From Bacillota bacterium (GTDB lineage Bacteria > Bacillota > Clostridia > Tissierellales > Gottschalkiaceae): a stretch of DNA of 28,591 bases. Made by a program: the position numbers and the translations under genes. The notes under the pieces were generated by a model that was not told where the DNA came from, did no database searches, and saw nothing but the letters and a program-made list of their open reading frames with translations. Location: the NCBI GenBank assembly GCA_023420895.1, contig JAEZUY010000017.1:1-28591 (forward strand). Direction: 5' to 3'. Below, one piece after another: positions 15,491 through 21,837 of this stretch (position 1 is its first letter; each line of letters begins with the position of its first letter).

Positions 15491-15655
15491 GTTTAAGCAG
15501 GACATTAATGGGTAAAGTATAAGAAGATGAACCTCGAAGAAACTGATTTAATATAATGTTTCGGAAAATCTTCTGTATTGAGCAGAAGATTCATCGAATT
15601 ATACGGCAGAGATTGCCGAAACAGCTATTTGAGATTCAGTCCGAAAGCATTAAAC
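15491..15655 (+). ncRNA. Structured RNA, 6S-RNA-like (ssrS candidate)
   Basis: This 165-base stretch folds as one long rod. Closing pairs are GTTTAA/TTAAAC (15491-15496 with 15650-15655) and GGAC/GTCC (15500-15503 with 15639-15642), then TGAA/TTCA. A large 5'-side bubble (15504-15527) follows. The upper arm is TATAAT-gt-TTCG with CGAATTATA and a perfect 9-bp AATCTTCTG/CAGAAGATT tip. A small CGGCA/TGCCG hairpin sits on the 3' side. A rod with a central bubble and a 3'-strand hairpin is the 6S plan, and 6S RNA often precedes the 5-formyl-THF cyclo-ligase gene in other bacteria. A leader regulating that gene is the alternative. Confidence 0.55.
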
Positions 15656-15681
15656 GGACAGGAAGGGAGAATGTTGTTTAA

Positions 15682-16263
15682 ATGTTGGTAGCTTCAAAGG
15701 CAGATGCTAGAAAAAAATTTATAAAAACTAGAGGAAATATGCCGGAAGAACAAGTCAAAGAGCTGAGCAGTAAAATAAACTCGACAATAATGAAACTGCG
15801 TCAGTATAAAGATGCAGATACTGTTATGCTTTACCTTGACTTTAATAATGAAATAGACAGTATGCCCCTGATTGAGGACTGTTTCAAATCTGGAAAGAAA
15901 GTAGTAATACCTTATTGTAAAAAAGAAGGACTGGAAATTATACCTACTGAGCTTAACGATATGGAAAAAGAGCTCGAGAGAACTAAATTCGGATATCTTG
16001 AAACGAAGAAAGAATATGTAAAACCAGTCGACATAAACGATATAGATTTGATATTGATACCAGGGCTTGCATTTGATACACAGTGCCACAGACTGGGATT
16101 CGGGGCAGGCTATTATGACAGATTCTTAAGCAGAATAAATGAAAACACAGTTACTATGGGAGTGGCGTATGAATTTCAGATTCTGAGCCTTATTCCTGAG
16201 ATAGAACAGACAGATATACCTCTAAACTATGTAGTAACTGAAAAAAGAATAATAATGGAGTAA
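15682..16263 (+). CDS. 5-formyltetrahydrofolate cyclo-ligase
   Basis: Converts 5-formyl-THF to 5,10-methenyl-THF with ATP, recovering folate for one-carbon metabolism. The N-terminal ADARKKFIKTRGNMP contains the ATP-binding basic residues, and GFGAGYYDRFL is the family signature near the C-terminus. Length 193 is standard. AGGAAGGGAG lies 13 bases before the ATG, rather far, but no better in-frame start exists. It follows a 6S-like structured RNA with 26 bases between them, the same arrangement as ssrS-ygfA in E. coli. It ends at its own terminator. Confidence 0.93.
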   Translation: MLVASKADARKKFIKTRGNMPEEQVKELSSKINSTIMKLRQYKDADTVMLYLDFNNEIDSMPLIEDCFKSGKKVVIPYCKKEGLEIIPTELNDMEKELERTKFGYLETKKEYVKPVDINDIDLILIPGLAFDTQCHRLGFGAGYYDRFLSRINENTVTMGVAYEFQILSLIPEIEQTDIPLNYVVTEKRIIME

Positions 16264-16272
16264 AAAATAAGA

Positions 16273-16298
16273 AAAAGGCTATCAGGAGATAGCCTTTT
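16273..16298. terminator. Terminator between cyclo-ligase and a convergent gene
   Basis: AAAAGGCTATC (16273-16283) and GATAGCCTTTT (16288-16298) form an 11-bp stem with an AGGA loop. A and T tracts on both sides let it work in both directions; the minus-strand gene ends 21 bases away. Confidence 0.92.
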
Positions 16299-16319
16299 AG
16301 CGTGTAATGATATATTTAA

Positions 16320-16985
16320 TTAGATTTCGGCTCTGTAAATAGTATGTGTCTGGTCTGGAGAGATTATGCGGAAATCATAGTGGAATTCTCCATTTGAAGC
16401 CTGAAGTATAAATGATTTTATCCATGAAAATCTGAATTCATACATCATTTCAGCATTTAAATCCGCTTCATCCCAGTATTTTCTGTGAAGACATACACTT
16501 TGTTCGTAAACTACTTTGTCGGGAGTGCTTTCAGTGACTTTTCTCACATTATCACAAGGCATTCCGTCTATAAGATAGTCGTAAAGCACATTGTATAAAT
16601 CAGGCGCTGTTACATCTGAAAGCTTTTCTTTAGCTTCAGTTCCGGCTTTTCCTCCCATTTCTGAGAAAATCTCGTCAACTATTGAGATAGCAGGATCGCC
16701 GTAGCTGCTTACTAGAGCTTTTATATAATGGGCCTGTCTTCTTTCAGTTATATCGATAGCATTCTGAAGCCATCCGTGTATATTAGAAGTGTCTATTATT
16801 TCATCAAGAGCTTTTCCTTCTTCTGTATAAAGATTTCCATAAGTGTCTTTCATCTTATCATGGATTTCTATAGGTTCCATTCCGAATTCTATTTTGAATG
16901 CATCTACAAGTGCAAGTTCAAGTTCTTCCTGTATTTTTATTTTATTAAAAAGCCAAAAATGTATTGGCGCTAAAAATAAGCTCAT
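16320..16985 (-). CDS. Conserved-looking hypothetical protein
   Basis: I do not recognise this 221-residue protein. It has no signal peptide and no convincing membrane helix; the start SLFLAPIHFWLFNKIKI is hydrophobic and aromatic but short and probably buried. The middle is rich in charged helices (WLQNAIDITERRQAHYIKAL), and the last third has aromatic, beta-like stretches (YEFRFSWIKSFIL, FHYDFRIIS). Two cysteines, at DGMPCDN and SVCLHRKYW, and several histidines could bind a ligand or metal. GGAAGGAA precedes the ATG. It is transcribed away from the Crp/Fnr regulator gene, so joint control is plausible. Codon use matches its neighbours, so it is a real gene. Confidence 0.8.
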   Translation of the reverse strand: MSLFLAPIHFWLFNKIKIQEELELALVDAFKIEFGMEPIEIHDKMKDTYGNLYTEEGKALDEIIDTSNIHGWLQNAIDITERRQAHYIKALVSSYGDPAISIVDEIFSEMGGKAGTEAKEKLSDVTAPDLYNVLYDYLIDGMPCDNVRKVTESTPDKVVYEQSVCLHRKYWDEADLNAEMMYEFRFSWIKSFILQASNGEFHYDFRIISPDQTHTIYRAEI

Positions 16986-17066
16986 TATCTACCATTCCTT
17001 CCGTTATATAAAATTTGAATATTATTTTAAAAAAGTTTATATCTATATATATTTATTACCACTCAA

Positions 17067-17080
17067 TGATATAATTATCA
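17067..17080 (+). promoter_or_regulatory. Promoter with dyad before the Crp/Fnr gene
   Basis: TGATATAAT (17067-17075) is an extended -10 element and lies inside a perfect palindrome-like dyad TGAT-N6-ATCA (17067-17080). The -35 region is AT-rich and weak. It lies about 75 bases before the regulator's start codon. Confidence 0.5.
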
Positions 17081-17124
17081 CAGAGATAAAAGAAAAACTC
17101 TATCGATTGAGTCACAAGAATTAA

Positions 17125-17136
17125 TGATAAATATCA
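17125..17136. promoter_or_regulatory. FNR/Crp-like binding site
   Basis: TGAT-AAAT-ATCA is the exact core of the TTGAT-N4-ATCAA consensus of the Crp/Fnr family. It sits downstream of the candidate promoter and a few bases before the ribosome site of the Crp/Fnr gene, a place where bound regulator would block transcription. Autoregulation is inferred. Confidence 0.55.
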
Positions 17137-17155
17137 CAAAAAGAGGTGTTTGATT

Positions 17156-17887
17156 TTGAATACTTGCAAAAATGCAATAGATTCAGAAGCCTGCAGAAAA
17201 TGTCAGGGCAGATACTGTGCAACAAAAATATCTATATTTGAAAATCTTGAGGAATGTGAACTCAAAGAGATTACGGACAGTATAACAAGAAGACATTATG
17301 ATAAGGATGAAATGATTTTTTTTGAAGGCGACAAGCCTGAAAAGCTGTTTTTACTCAATAAGGGAAGAGTAAAAGTTTTTAAATACAATAAAGAAGGAAG
17401 AGAACAGATAATATATATACTTACTGAAGGAGATTTCATAGGAGATTCAAATATATTTTCAGGAGAAGAGATGAAATTTAATGCTGTAGCAATAGAGGAA
17501 ACGAATATATGCGAACTCACTAAATCTGATTTTGAAGATATAATGAAGAGAAATCCTGAAATAGCTATGAAAATTCTTCAGAATGCTTACCACAGAATAG
17601 ACAAGCTTCAGGAACTAATACAGAGTCTGAGCACTAAGGATATAGAATCCAGAATAGCGGGACTTCTTCTGAGCTTTATAAAAGACTTCGGGACTCCGGA
17701 TAAGAATGGAATAATAATAGAGCTTCCTCTTAACAGGGAAGATATAGCAAATTATATAGGCGTCACAAGAGAGACTATAAGCAGAAAGCTCGGAGCGCTT
17801 CAGGATCAGGGAATACTCGGAGTTGAAGGAAACAGACAGATAAGAATTCTGGATTTAGATTTACTTGAAGAGAAGTATTATAATTAA
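17156..17887 (+). CDS. Crp/Fnr family transcription regulator with N-terminal cysteine cluster
   Basis: A 243-residue regulator. The N-terminus has cysteines at residues 4, 13, 16 and 21 (SEACRKCQGRYC), spaced like Fnr-type proteins that hold an oxygen- or NO-sensitive [4Fe-4S] cluster. The cyclic-nucleotide-binding-type beta roll covers about 30-145 (FFEGDKPEKLFLLNKGRVKVF). A dimer helix follows, then a Crp-type HTH with recognition helix VTRETISRKLGAL. TTG at 17156 is chosen since AGAGGTG ends 7 bases before it; a TTG two codons earlier is too close. An FNR-like box lies just upstream. Cluster type and ligand are inferred. Confidence 0.9.
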   Translation: MNTCKNAIDSEACRKCQGRYCATKISIFENLEECELKEITDSITRRHYDKDEMIFFEGDKPEKLFLLNKGRVKVFKYNKEGREQIIYILTEGDFIGDSNIFSGEEMKFNAVAIEETNICELTKSDFEDIMKRNPEIAMKILQNAYHRIDKLQELIQSLSTKDIESRIAGLLLSFIKDFGTPDKNGIIIELPLNREDIANYIGVTRETISRKLGALQDQGILGVEGNRQIRILDLDLLEEKYYN

Positions 17888-17920
17888 ATTTTATGTCAGC
17901 GTATGGTCATTTTTTGTGAA

Positions 17921-17940
17921 TAAATGTGAGAAAACATTTA
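17921..17940. repeat. Perfect 7-6-7 inverted repeat between crp/fnr and copA
   Basis: TAAATGT (17921-17927) and ACATTTA (17934-17940) are separated by six bases. It lies 41 bases before the copA -35. No T run follows, so it is more like a protein-binding dyad than a terminator. Confidence 0.45.
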
Positions 17941-17980
17941 AAATACTAAATTTTTATCGGATTACATGGAAATGACTCAG

Positions 17981-18009
17981 TTGAAAGATACTATCATTAA
18001 GAGTATAAT
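17981..18009 (+). promoter_or_regulatory. Promoter of copA
   Basis: TTGAAA (17981-17986), a 17-base spacer and TATAAT (18004-18009) form a near-consensus sigma-A promoter. Transcription would start near 18016, only a few bases before the ribosome site, so the leader is very short. Confidence 0.8.
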
Positions 18010-18016
18010 GATAGTA
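17989..18016. promoter_or_regulatory. Operator-like dyad over the copA promoter
   Basis: TACTATCATTA (17989-17999) and TAATGATAGTA (18006-18016) are perfect 11-bp arms with a 6-base spacer. The dyad covers the promoter spacer, the -10 and the expected start of transcription, a classic repressor site. It matches neither the CopY box (TACA-N2-TGTA) nor the GC-rich CsoR site. Confidence 0.7.
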
Positions 18017-18031
18017 ATGGAGGTGTGTTTC

Positions 18032-20236
18032 ATGAATAAAGTGAAGCTGGATATTTCCGGAATGCACTGTGCGGCATGTTCTGCGAGGATAGAAAAAGTT
18101 CTTGGAAGAAAAGACGGTATAGAGTCCGCATTCGTGAATCTCGCTACTGCAAAAGCTATAGTCCAGTATGACGAGAATAAAATGAGTCTTCCGGATATAA
18201 TATCGGCTATAGAAGGCCTTGGATTCGGTGCATCTGAAGAAGTTGAAGGAGTAGACACTGAGAGAGAAAACAGAGAAAAAGAGATGAAAAAACTCAAGAT
18301 TTCATTCATATTTTCACTAGTGTTCACTATTCCTCTGTTTTCAGCAATGTTCTTTCACATGGCCGGAGTCCACAATATACTGATGAACGGATGGGTTCAG
18401 TTTGCACTGGCGACACCTGTTCAGTTTTTCATAGGTTCGAGATTCTATAAAGGAGCGTTTCAGTCACTTAAAAACGGATCTGCGAATATGGATGTTCTGA
18501 TAGCATTAGGTACTTCAACGGCATACTTTTACAGTCTTTATCATGTAATTGCCGGCATACCGGAATACTATTTTGAATCATCAGCTATGATAATAACTCT
18601 TATTCTCTTAGGTAAAATATTAGAAACCAGAGCAAAGGGAAAGACTTCAGAAGCTATAAAGAAGCTTATGGGTCTTACACCTAAGACAGCAGTGATAATA
18701 AGAGACGGAGAAGAAAAGACAGTAGATATAGATGAAGTCGTAATAGACGATATAATTGTAATAAAGCCGGGTGAAAGAATACCGGTGGACGGAATTATAA
18801 CTGAAGGAGTTTCTTCGGTTGACGAGTCTATGCTCACAGGAGAGAGTATACCTGTAGAAAAGAGTGAAGGAGACGAAGTTGTCGGGGGAACTATAAATAA
18901 AAACGGAATGATAAAATTCAGAGCCACTAGAATAGGTAAAGATACAGCTCTTTCACAGATTATAAAGATGGTGGAAGATGCTCAGGGTTCCAAAGCTCCG
19001 GTTCAGAGACTTGCAGATAAAATTGCAGGAATATTCGTTCCGGCAGTTGTGGGAATTGCAGTTTTAACGTTCATAATCTGGTATTTCTTCAGCAGTCAGA
19101 GCGGGGATATGAACCAGGCGCTGATTTCCGCAGTTGCAGTTCTGGTAATTGCATGTCCGTGCGCATTAGGACTTGCAACACCGACAGCGATAATGGTCGG
19201 AACTGGTAAAGGAGCAGAAAATGGAATACTGATAAAGTCAGGAGAGCATCTTGAAAGAGCACACAGTCTGAATGCAATTATACTGGATAAAACAGGAACT
19301 ATAACTGAAGGCAAGCCTGTAGTTACAGATATTTATGCAGAGGGAATAGATGAAACTGAACTTTTAAGACTTGCGGCATCTGCAGAGAAAGGTTCGGAGC
19401 ATCCGCTTGGAGAAGCCATAATAAACTCTGCACTTGAGAAAAATCTCGTTCTTTCTGAAATAGAAGAATTCGATTCTATAACAGGCAAGGGAATAAAAGT
19501 AAGAACAGGCGGAAAAGAAGTTTCTATAGGAAATACGGCTCTTGTGGAAAGTCTCGGAGTCGACATATCATCTCTGATTGCAAATAAAGAGAAATTTGAA
19601 AGCGACGGAAAGACGGCAATGGCTGTAATCGTGGACGGAAAGCCTGCGGGAATAATAGCGGTTGCCGACACTATAAAGCCGAGCTCAGCAGAAGCGATAA
19701 AAATGCTGAAGGATATGGATATAGAAGTATATATGCTGACAGGAGACAATGAAAAGACTGCAAAAGCGATAGGAAGACAGGTTGGAATATCTGAAGACAG
19801 GATATTCGCAGAGGTTCTTCCTGAGCATAAATCTGACAAAGTAATAGAGCTCAAGAAAAAAGGAAAACATGTCGGAATGGTTGGAGACGGAATAAACGAT
19901 GCTCCGGCTCTTGCTAATGCTGATATAGGATTTGCTATAGGAACGGGAACAGATATAGCCATGGAAGCTGCCGATATAACTCTTATAAAAGGGGATTTAA
20001 GAGCTATACCTAAAGCCGTGTATCTGAGCAAGAGAACGATGAGAACGATATACCAGAACCTTTTCTGGGCATTCGGATACAATACTATAGGAATACCTAT
20101 TGCAGCTATGGGATTCCTGAATCCTATGATTGGAAGCGCCGCAATGGCATTCTCATCAGTTTCAGTTCTTACGAACTCGCTTAGACTTAAAAGAGTCGAT
20201 CTGACTTACGACGACAGTGTTGAAAATGAGAAATAA
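18032..20236 (+). CDS. copA: Copper-translocating P1B-type ATPase
   Basis: Pumps Cu(I) out of the cytosol at the membrane. One HMA domain (GMHCAAC, residues 10-16) binds the metal. About eight membrane helices include CPC at 375-377, the transport site. The phosphorylated Asp is D419 in DKTGT, followed by the HP motif (GSEHPLG) and GDGINDAPA. The last helices show YNTIGIP and MAFSSVSV, the Cu(I)-type NY and MxxSS signatures. The ATG at 18032 has GGAGGTG 6 bases ahead; an earlier in-frame ATG at 17966 would put the promoter inside the coding region. Length 734. No copper chaperone or CsoR lies next to it. Confidence 0.95.
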   Translation: MNKVKLDISGMHCAACSARIEKVLGRKDGIESAFVNLATAKAIVQYDENKMSLPDIISAIEGLGFGASEEVEGVDTERENREKEMKKLKISFIFSLVFTIPLFSAMFFHMAGVHNILMNGWVQFALATPVQFFIGSRFYKGAFQSLKNGSANMDVLIALGTSTAYFYSLYHVIAGIPEYYFESSAMIITLILLGKILETRAKGKTSEAIKKLMGLTPKTAVIIRDGEEKTVDIDEVVIDDIIVIKPGERIPVDGIITEGVSSVDESMLTGESIPVEKSEGDEVVGGTINKNGMIKFRATRIGKDTALSQIIKMVEDAQGSKAPVQRLADKIAGIFVPAVVGIAVLTFIIWYFFSSQSGDMNQALISAVAVLVIACPCALGLATPTAIMVGTGKGAENGILIKSGEHLERAHSLNAIILDKTGTITEGKPVVTDIYAEGIDETELLRLAASAEKGSEHPLGEAIINSALEKNLVLSEIEEFDSITGKGIKVRTGGKEVSIGNTALVESLGVDISSLIANKEKFESDGKTAMAVIVDGKPAGIIAVADTIKPSSAEAIKMLKDMDIEVYMLTGDNEKTAKAIGRQVGISEDRIFAEVLPEHKSDKVIELKKKGKHVGMVGDGINDAPALANADIGFAIGTGTDIAMEAADITLIKGDLRAIPKAVYLSKRTMRTIYQNLFWAFGYNTIGIPIAAMGFLNPMIGSAAMAFSSVSVLTNSLRLKRVDLTYDDSVENEK

Positions 20237-20261
20237 ATAATATATTATAAAAAGTATAAGG

Positions 20262-20292
20262 AGCCTTTCCAATTTATTGGAGAGGCTTTTCT
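20262..20292 (+). terminator. Terminator after copA
   Basis: AGCCTTTCCAA (20262-20272) and TTGGAGAGGCT (20277-20287) form an 11-bp stem with one G-U pair and a TTTA loop, followed by TTTCT. It is 25 bases after the copA stop. Confidence 0.85.
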
Positions 20293-20293
20293 A

Positions 20294-20302
20294 TGGTATA
20301 AT
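20294..20302 (+). promoter_or_regulatory. Extended -10 promoter of corA
   Basis: TGGTATAAT is a complete extended -10 element, placed directly behind the copA terminator. The -35 position falls in the terminator hairpin and is poor. Confidence 0.6.
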
Positions 20303-20340
20303 ATAGATTGAATGAGAAAAATAAGTGAAGGAGGATGTCT

Positions 20341-21288
20341 ATGCTGGAAATATACAAGTCTACTCTCGACAGAGAACTTGAAAAACTGGATGAATTTGAA
20401 AAAGGCTCGTGGATAAAACTTACGAATCCCACGAATGAGGAGATAGATCTTGTCGTCCAGGAGCTCGAAATTGAAAAAGACCTTATCATAGACCCTCTGG
20501 ATCTTGAAGAGAGTCCGAGACTCGAAATAGATGAAGATTATATGTCGGTAATTGTTGATATTCCGATACTTCAGGAAGACATGAGCGAAATGGACGGAAA
20601 CAGCAAGTTTCTTACGATACCGGTCGGAATAATAACTCTTGAAAATCATATAATAACTGTATGCATAGAAGAGACGAATATACTTAAGATGTTTGAAGAG
20701 AACAAAGTAAAATCATTCTACACATTCAAAAAGAACAGATTTATGCTGCTCTTCCTCTATAAGACATCAATAAAATACCTTCTATATCTGAAACAGATAG
20801 ACAGAAGAAGTTCATCTATGCAGAAAATGCTCACTAAATCTACGAGAAATCAGGAGCTTTTCAATTTTCTTGAACTTGAGAACAGTCTAATCTACTTTTC
20901 AACATCGCTTAAAGCTAATGAACTCGTGCTTGAAAAGCTTCAGAAAGTGGAAAGCTTAAGGAAATATGAAGAGGACATAGAACTTCTTGAAGACGTTATA
21001 ATAGAGAATAAACAGGCGATAGAAATGACAAGCATATACAGCAATATACTTGTTGGAACTATGGATACTTTTGCATCGATAATATCGAATAATCAGAATA
21101 CAGTCATGAAACTTCTGGCGGTAGTAACCATTGCAATGTCTATACCGACAATAGTCACGGGTTTTTACGGAATGAACGTTGAACTTCCGCTTCAGGATAA
21201 TCCTTATGCATATATGATTATTATTATAGGATCTCTTATAGTGACTGTGCTCGTAAGTCTTATTTTTACGAAAAGAAGACCATTTTAA
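20341..21288 (+). CDS. corA: CorA family divalent cation transporter
   Basis: A pentameric membrane channel for Mg2+ or Co2+. The long N-terminal cytoplasmic domain (about residues 1-255) is acidic and helical. Two membrane helices at the C-terminus are separated by YGMNVELPLQ, which contains the family's GMN selectivity motif. The protein ends KRRPF, with positive charge inside. The ATG at 20341 is used because GAAGGAGG ends 6 bases ahead; an ATG two codons earlier overlaps that site. Length is 315. A terminator before and its own promoter suggest a single-gene unit. The N-terminal domain resembles the CorA-II group, so Mg2+ versus Co2+ or Zn2+ cannot be decided. Confidence 0.93.
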   Translation: MLEIYKSTLDRELEKLDEFEKGSWIKLTNPTNEEIDLVVQELEIEKDLIIDPLDLEESPRLEIDEDYMSVIVDIPILQEDMSEMDGNSKFLTIPVGIITLENHIITVCIEETNILKMFEENKVKSFYTFKKNRFMLLFLYKTSIKYLLYLKQIDRRSSSMQKMLTKSTRNQELFNFLELENSLIYFSTSLKANELVLEKLQKVESLRKYEEDIELLEDVIIENKQAIEMTSIYSNILVGTMDTFASIISNNQNTVMKLLAVVTIAMSIPTIVTGFYGMNVELPLQDNPYAYMIIIIGSLIVTVLVSLIFTKRRPF

Positions 21289-21291
21289 TTG

Positions 21292-21320
21292 TTGACATAG
21301 AAAATTGTATGTATTATAAT
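21292..21320 (+). promoter_or_regulatory. Upstream consensus promoter of veg (P1)
   Basis: TTGACA (21292-21297), exactly 17 bases, then TATAAT (21315-21320): a perfect sigma-A consensus. It starts only three bases after the corA stop codon. Confidence 0.92.
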
Positions 21321-21332
21321 AGATGTTTTGAC

Positions 21333-21361
21333 TTGACAAATCACTGTATACATGGTATAAT
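21333..21361 (+). promoter_or_regulatory. Downstream consensus promoter of veg (P2)
   Basis: TTGACA (21333-21338), exactly 17 bases, then TATAAT (21356-21361), with an extended TGG before the -10. A second perfect consensus promoter, 41 bases from the first. Confidence 0.95.
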
Positions 21362-21393
21362 GTAAGGTGTCAAGTATGAAAAGAGGTGATTGT

Positions 21394-21633
21394 TTGTCAG
21401 CATCATTAGCAAAGATCAAGGAAAATATTGAAAGTTATTTAGGAAGAGAAGTAAGACTAAAAGCAGATAAAGGCAGAAAAAGAATCATAGAAAAAAACGG
21501 AGTAGTAGAAGGCGTATATCCTAGCATATTTGTTGTGAAGATAAATGGCGGACATAGCAATTCGAGAACTGTATCTTACAGCTACTCTGACGTACTGACT
21601 GAAACTGTTGAAGTTACACTTCTTGATAAGTAG
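21394..21633 (+). CDS. veg: Veg protein
   Basis: A small conserved Firmicutes protein; in B. subtilis Veg is abundant and stimulates biofilm formation, but its biochemical action is not established. The 79 residues match the family throughout: LAKIKENIESYLGREVRLKA, then KRIIEKNGVVEGVYPSIFVV, then VSYSYSDVLTETVEVTLL. TTG at 21394 is chosen because AGAGGTGA ends 4 bases ahead and it gives the family length; an in-frame ATG at 21376 precedes that ribosome site. Two tandem consensus promoters and a long terminator mark it as a strongly expressed single gene. It lies before ispE as in B. subtilis, with an L,D-transpeptidase between. Confidence 0.93.
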   Translation: MSASLAKIKENIESYLGREVRLKADKGRKRIIEKNGVVEGVYPSIFVVKINGGHSNSRTVSYSYSDVLTETVEVTLLDK

Positions 21634-21664
21634 TTTTTAATTAAGAAGCATATCACCAGAAATA

Positions 21665-21703
21665 AACCTAAGTAAAATTTTATTTTACTTAGGTTATTTT
21701 TTT
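21665..21703 (+). terminator. Terminator of veg
   Basis: A perfect 14-bp stem, arms 21665-21678 and 21682-21695 (AACCTAAG / CTTAGGTT at the base), followed by seven T. Confidence 0.95.
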
Positions 21704-21730
21704 GACTAAAACTCTTAAAAAAAGTATAAT
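21702..21730 (+). promoter_or_regulatory. Promoter of the L,D-transpeptidase gene
   Basis: TTGACT (21702-21707), 17 bases, then TATAAT (21725-21730). It begins at the end of the veg terminator. Transcription from about 21737 gives a leader of roughly 100 bases containing the dyad TTCATG-AAAA-CATGAA. Confidence 0.82.
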
Positions 21731-21837
21731 GAGATTAAGTAAAAAGGAAAATTTTTTTAAAAATTATACAGAAAAGACAATGTTCATGAAAACATGAAAT
21801 AATAAGGAAGGAGGAAGCTGCCGGAAAACTCGGAACA

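Noticed and set aside
15491..15681. Tetrahydrofolate riboswitch before the cyclo-ligase gene
   Set aside because: The fold is a single rod with a side hairpin and lacks the multi-helix THF-riboswitch core; a 6S-like RNA fits better.
17921..17940. Terminator of the Crp/Fnr gene
   Set aside because: The stem is AT-rich with no T run behind it; a protein-binding dyad is more likely.
17966..18031. Earlier in-frame ATG as the start of CopA
   Set aside because: It would add 22 residues without a metal-binding match and would place the promoter and dyad inside the gene; ATG 18032 has a far better ribosome site.
19333..20082. Long open frame on the minus strand inside copA (249 codons)
   Set aside because: It lies wholly opposite a clear ATPase gene; the biased codons of copA leave the other strand open. 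No ribosome site or known motif.
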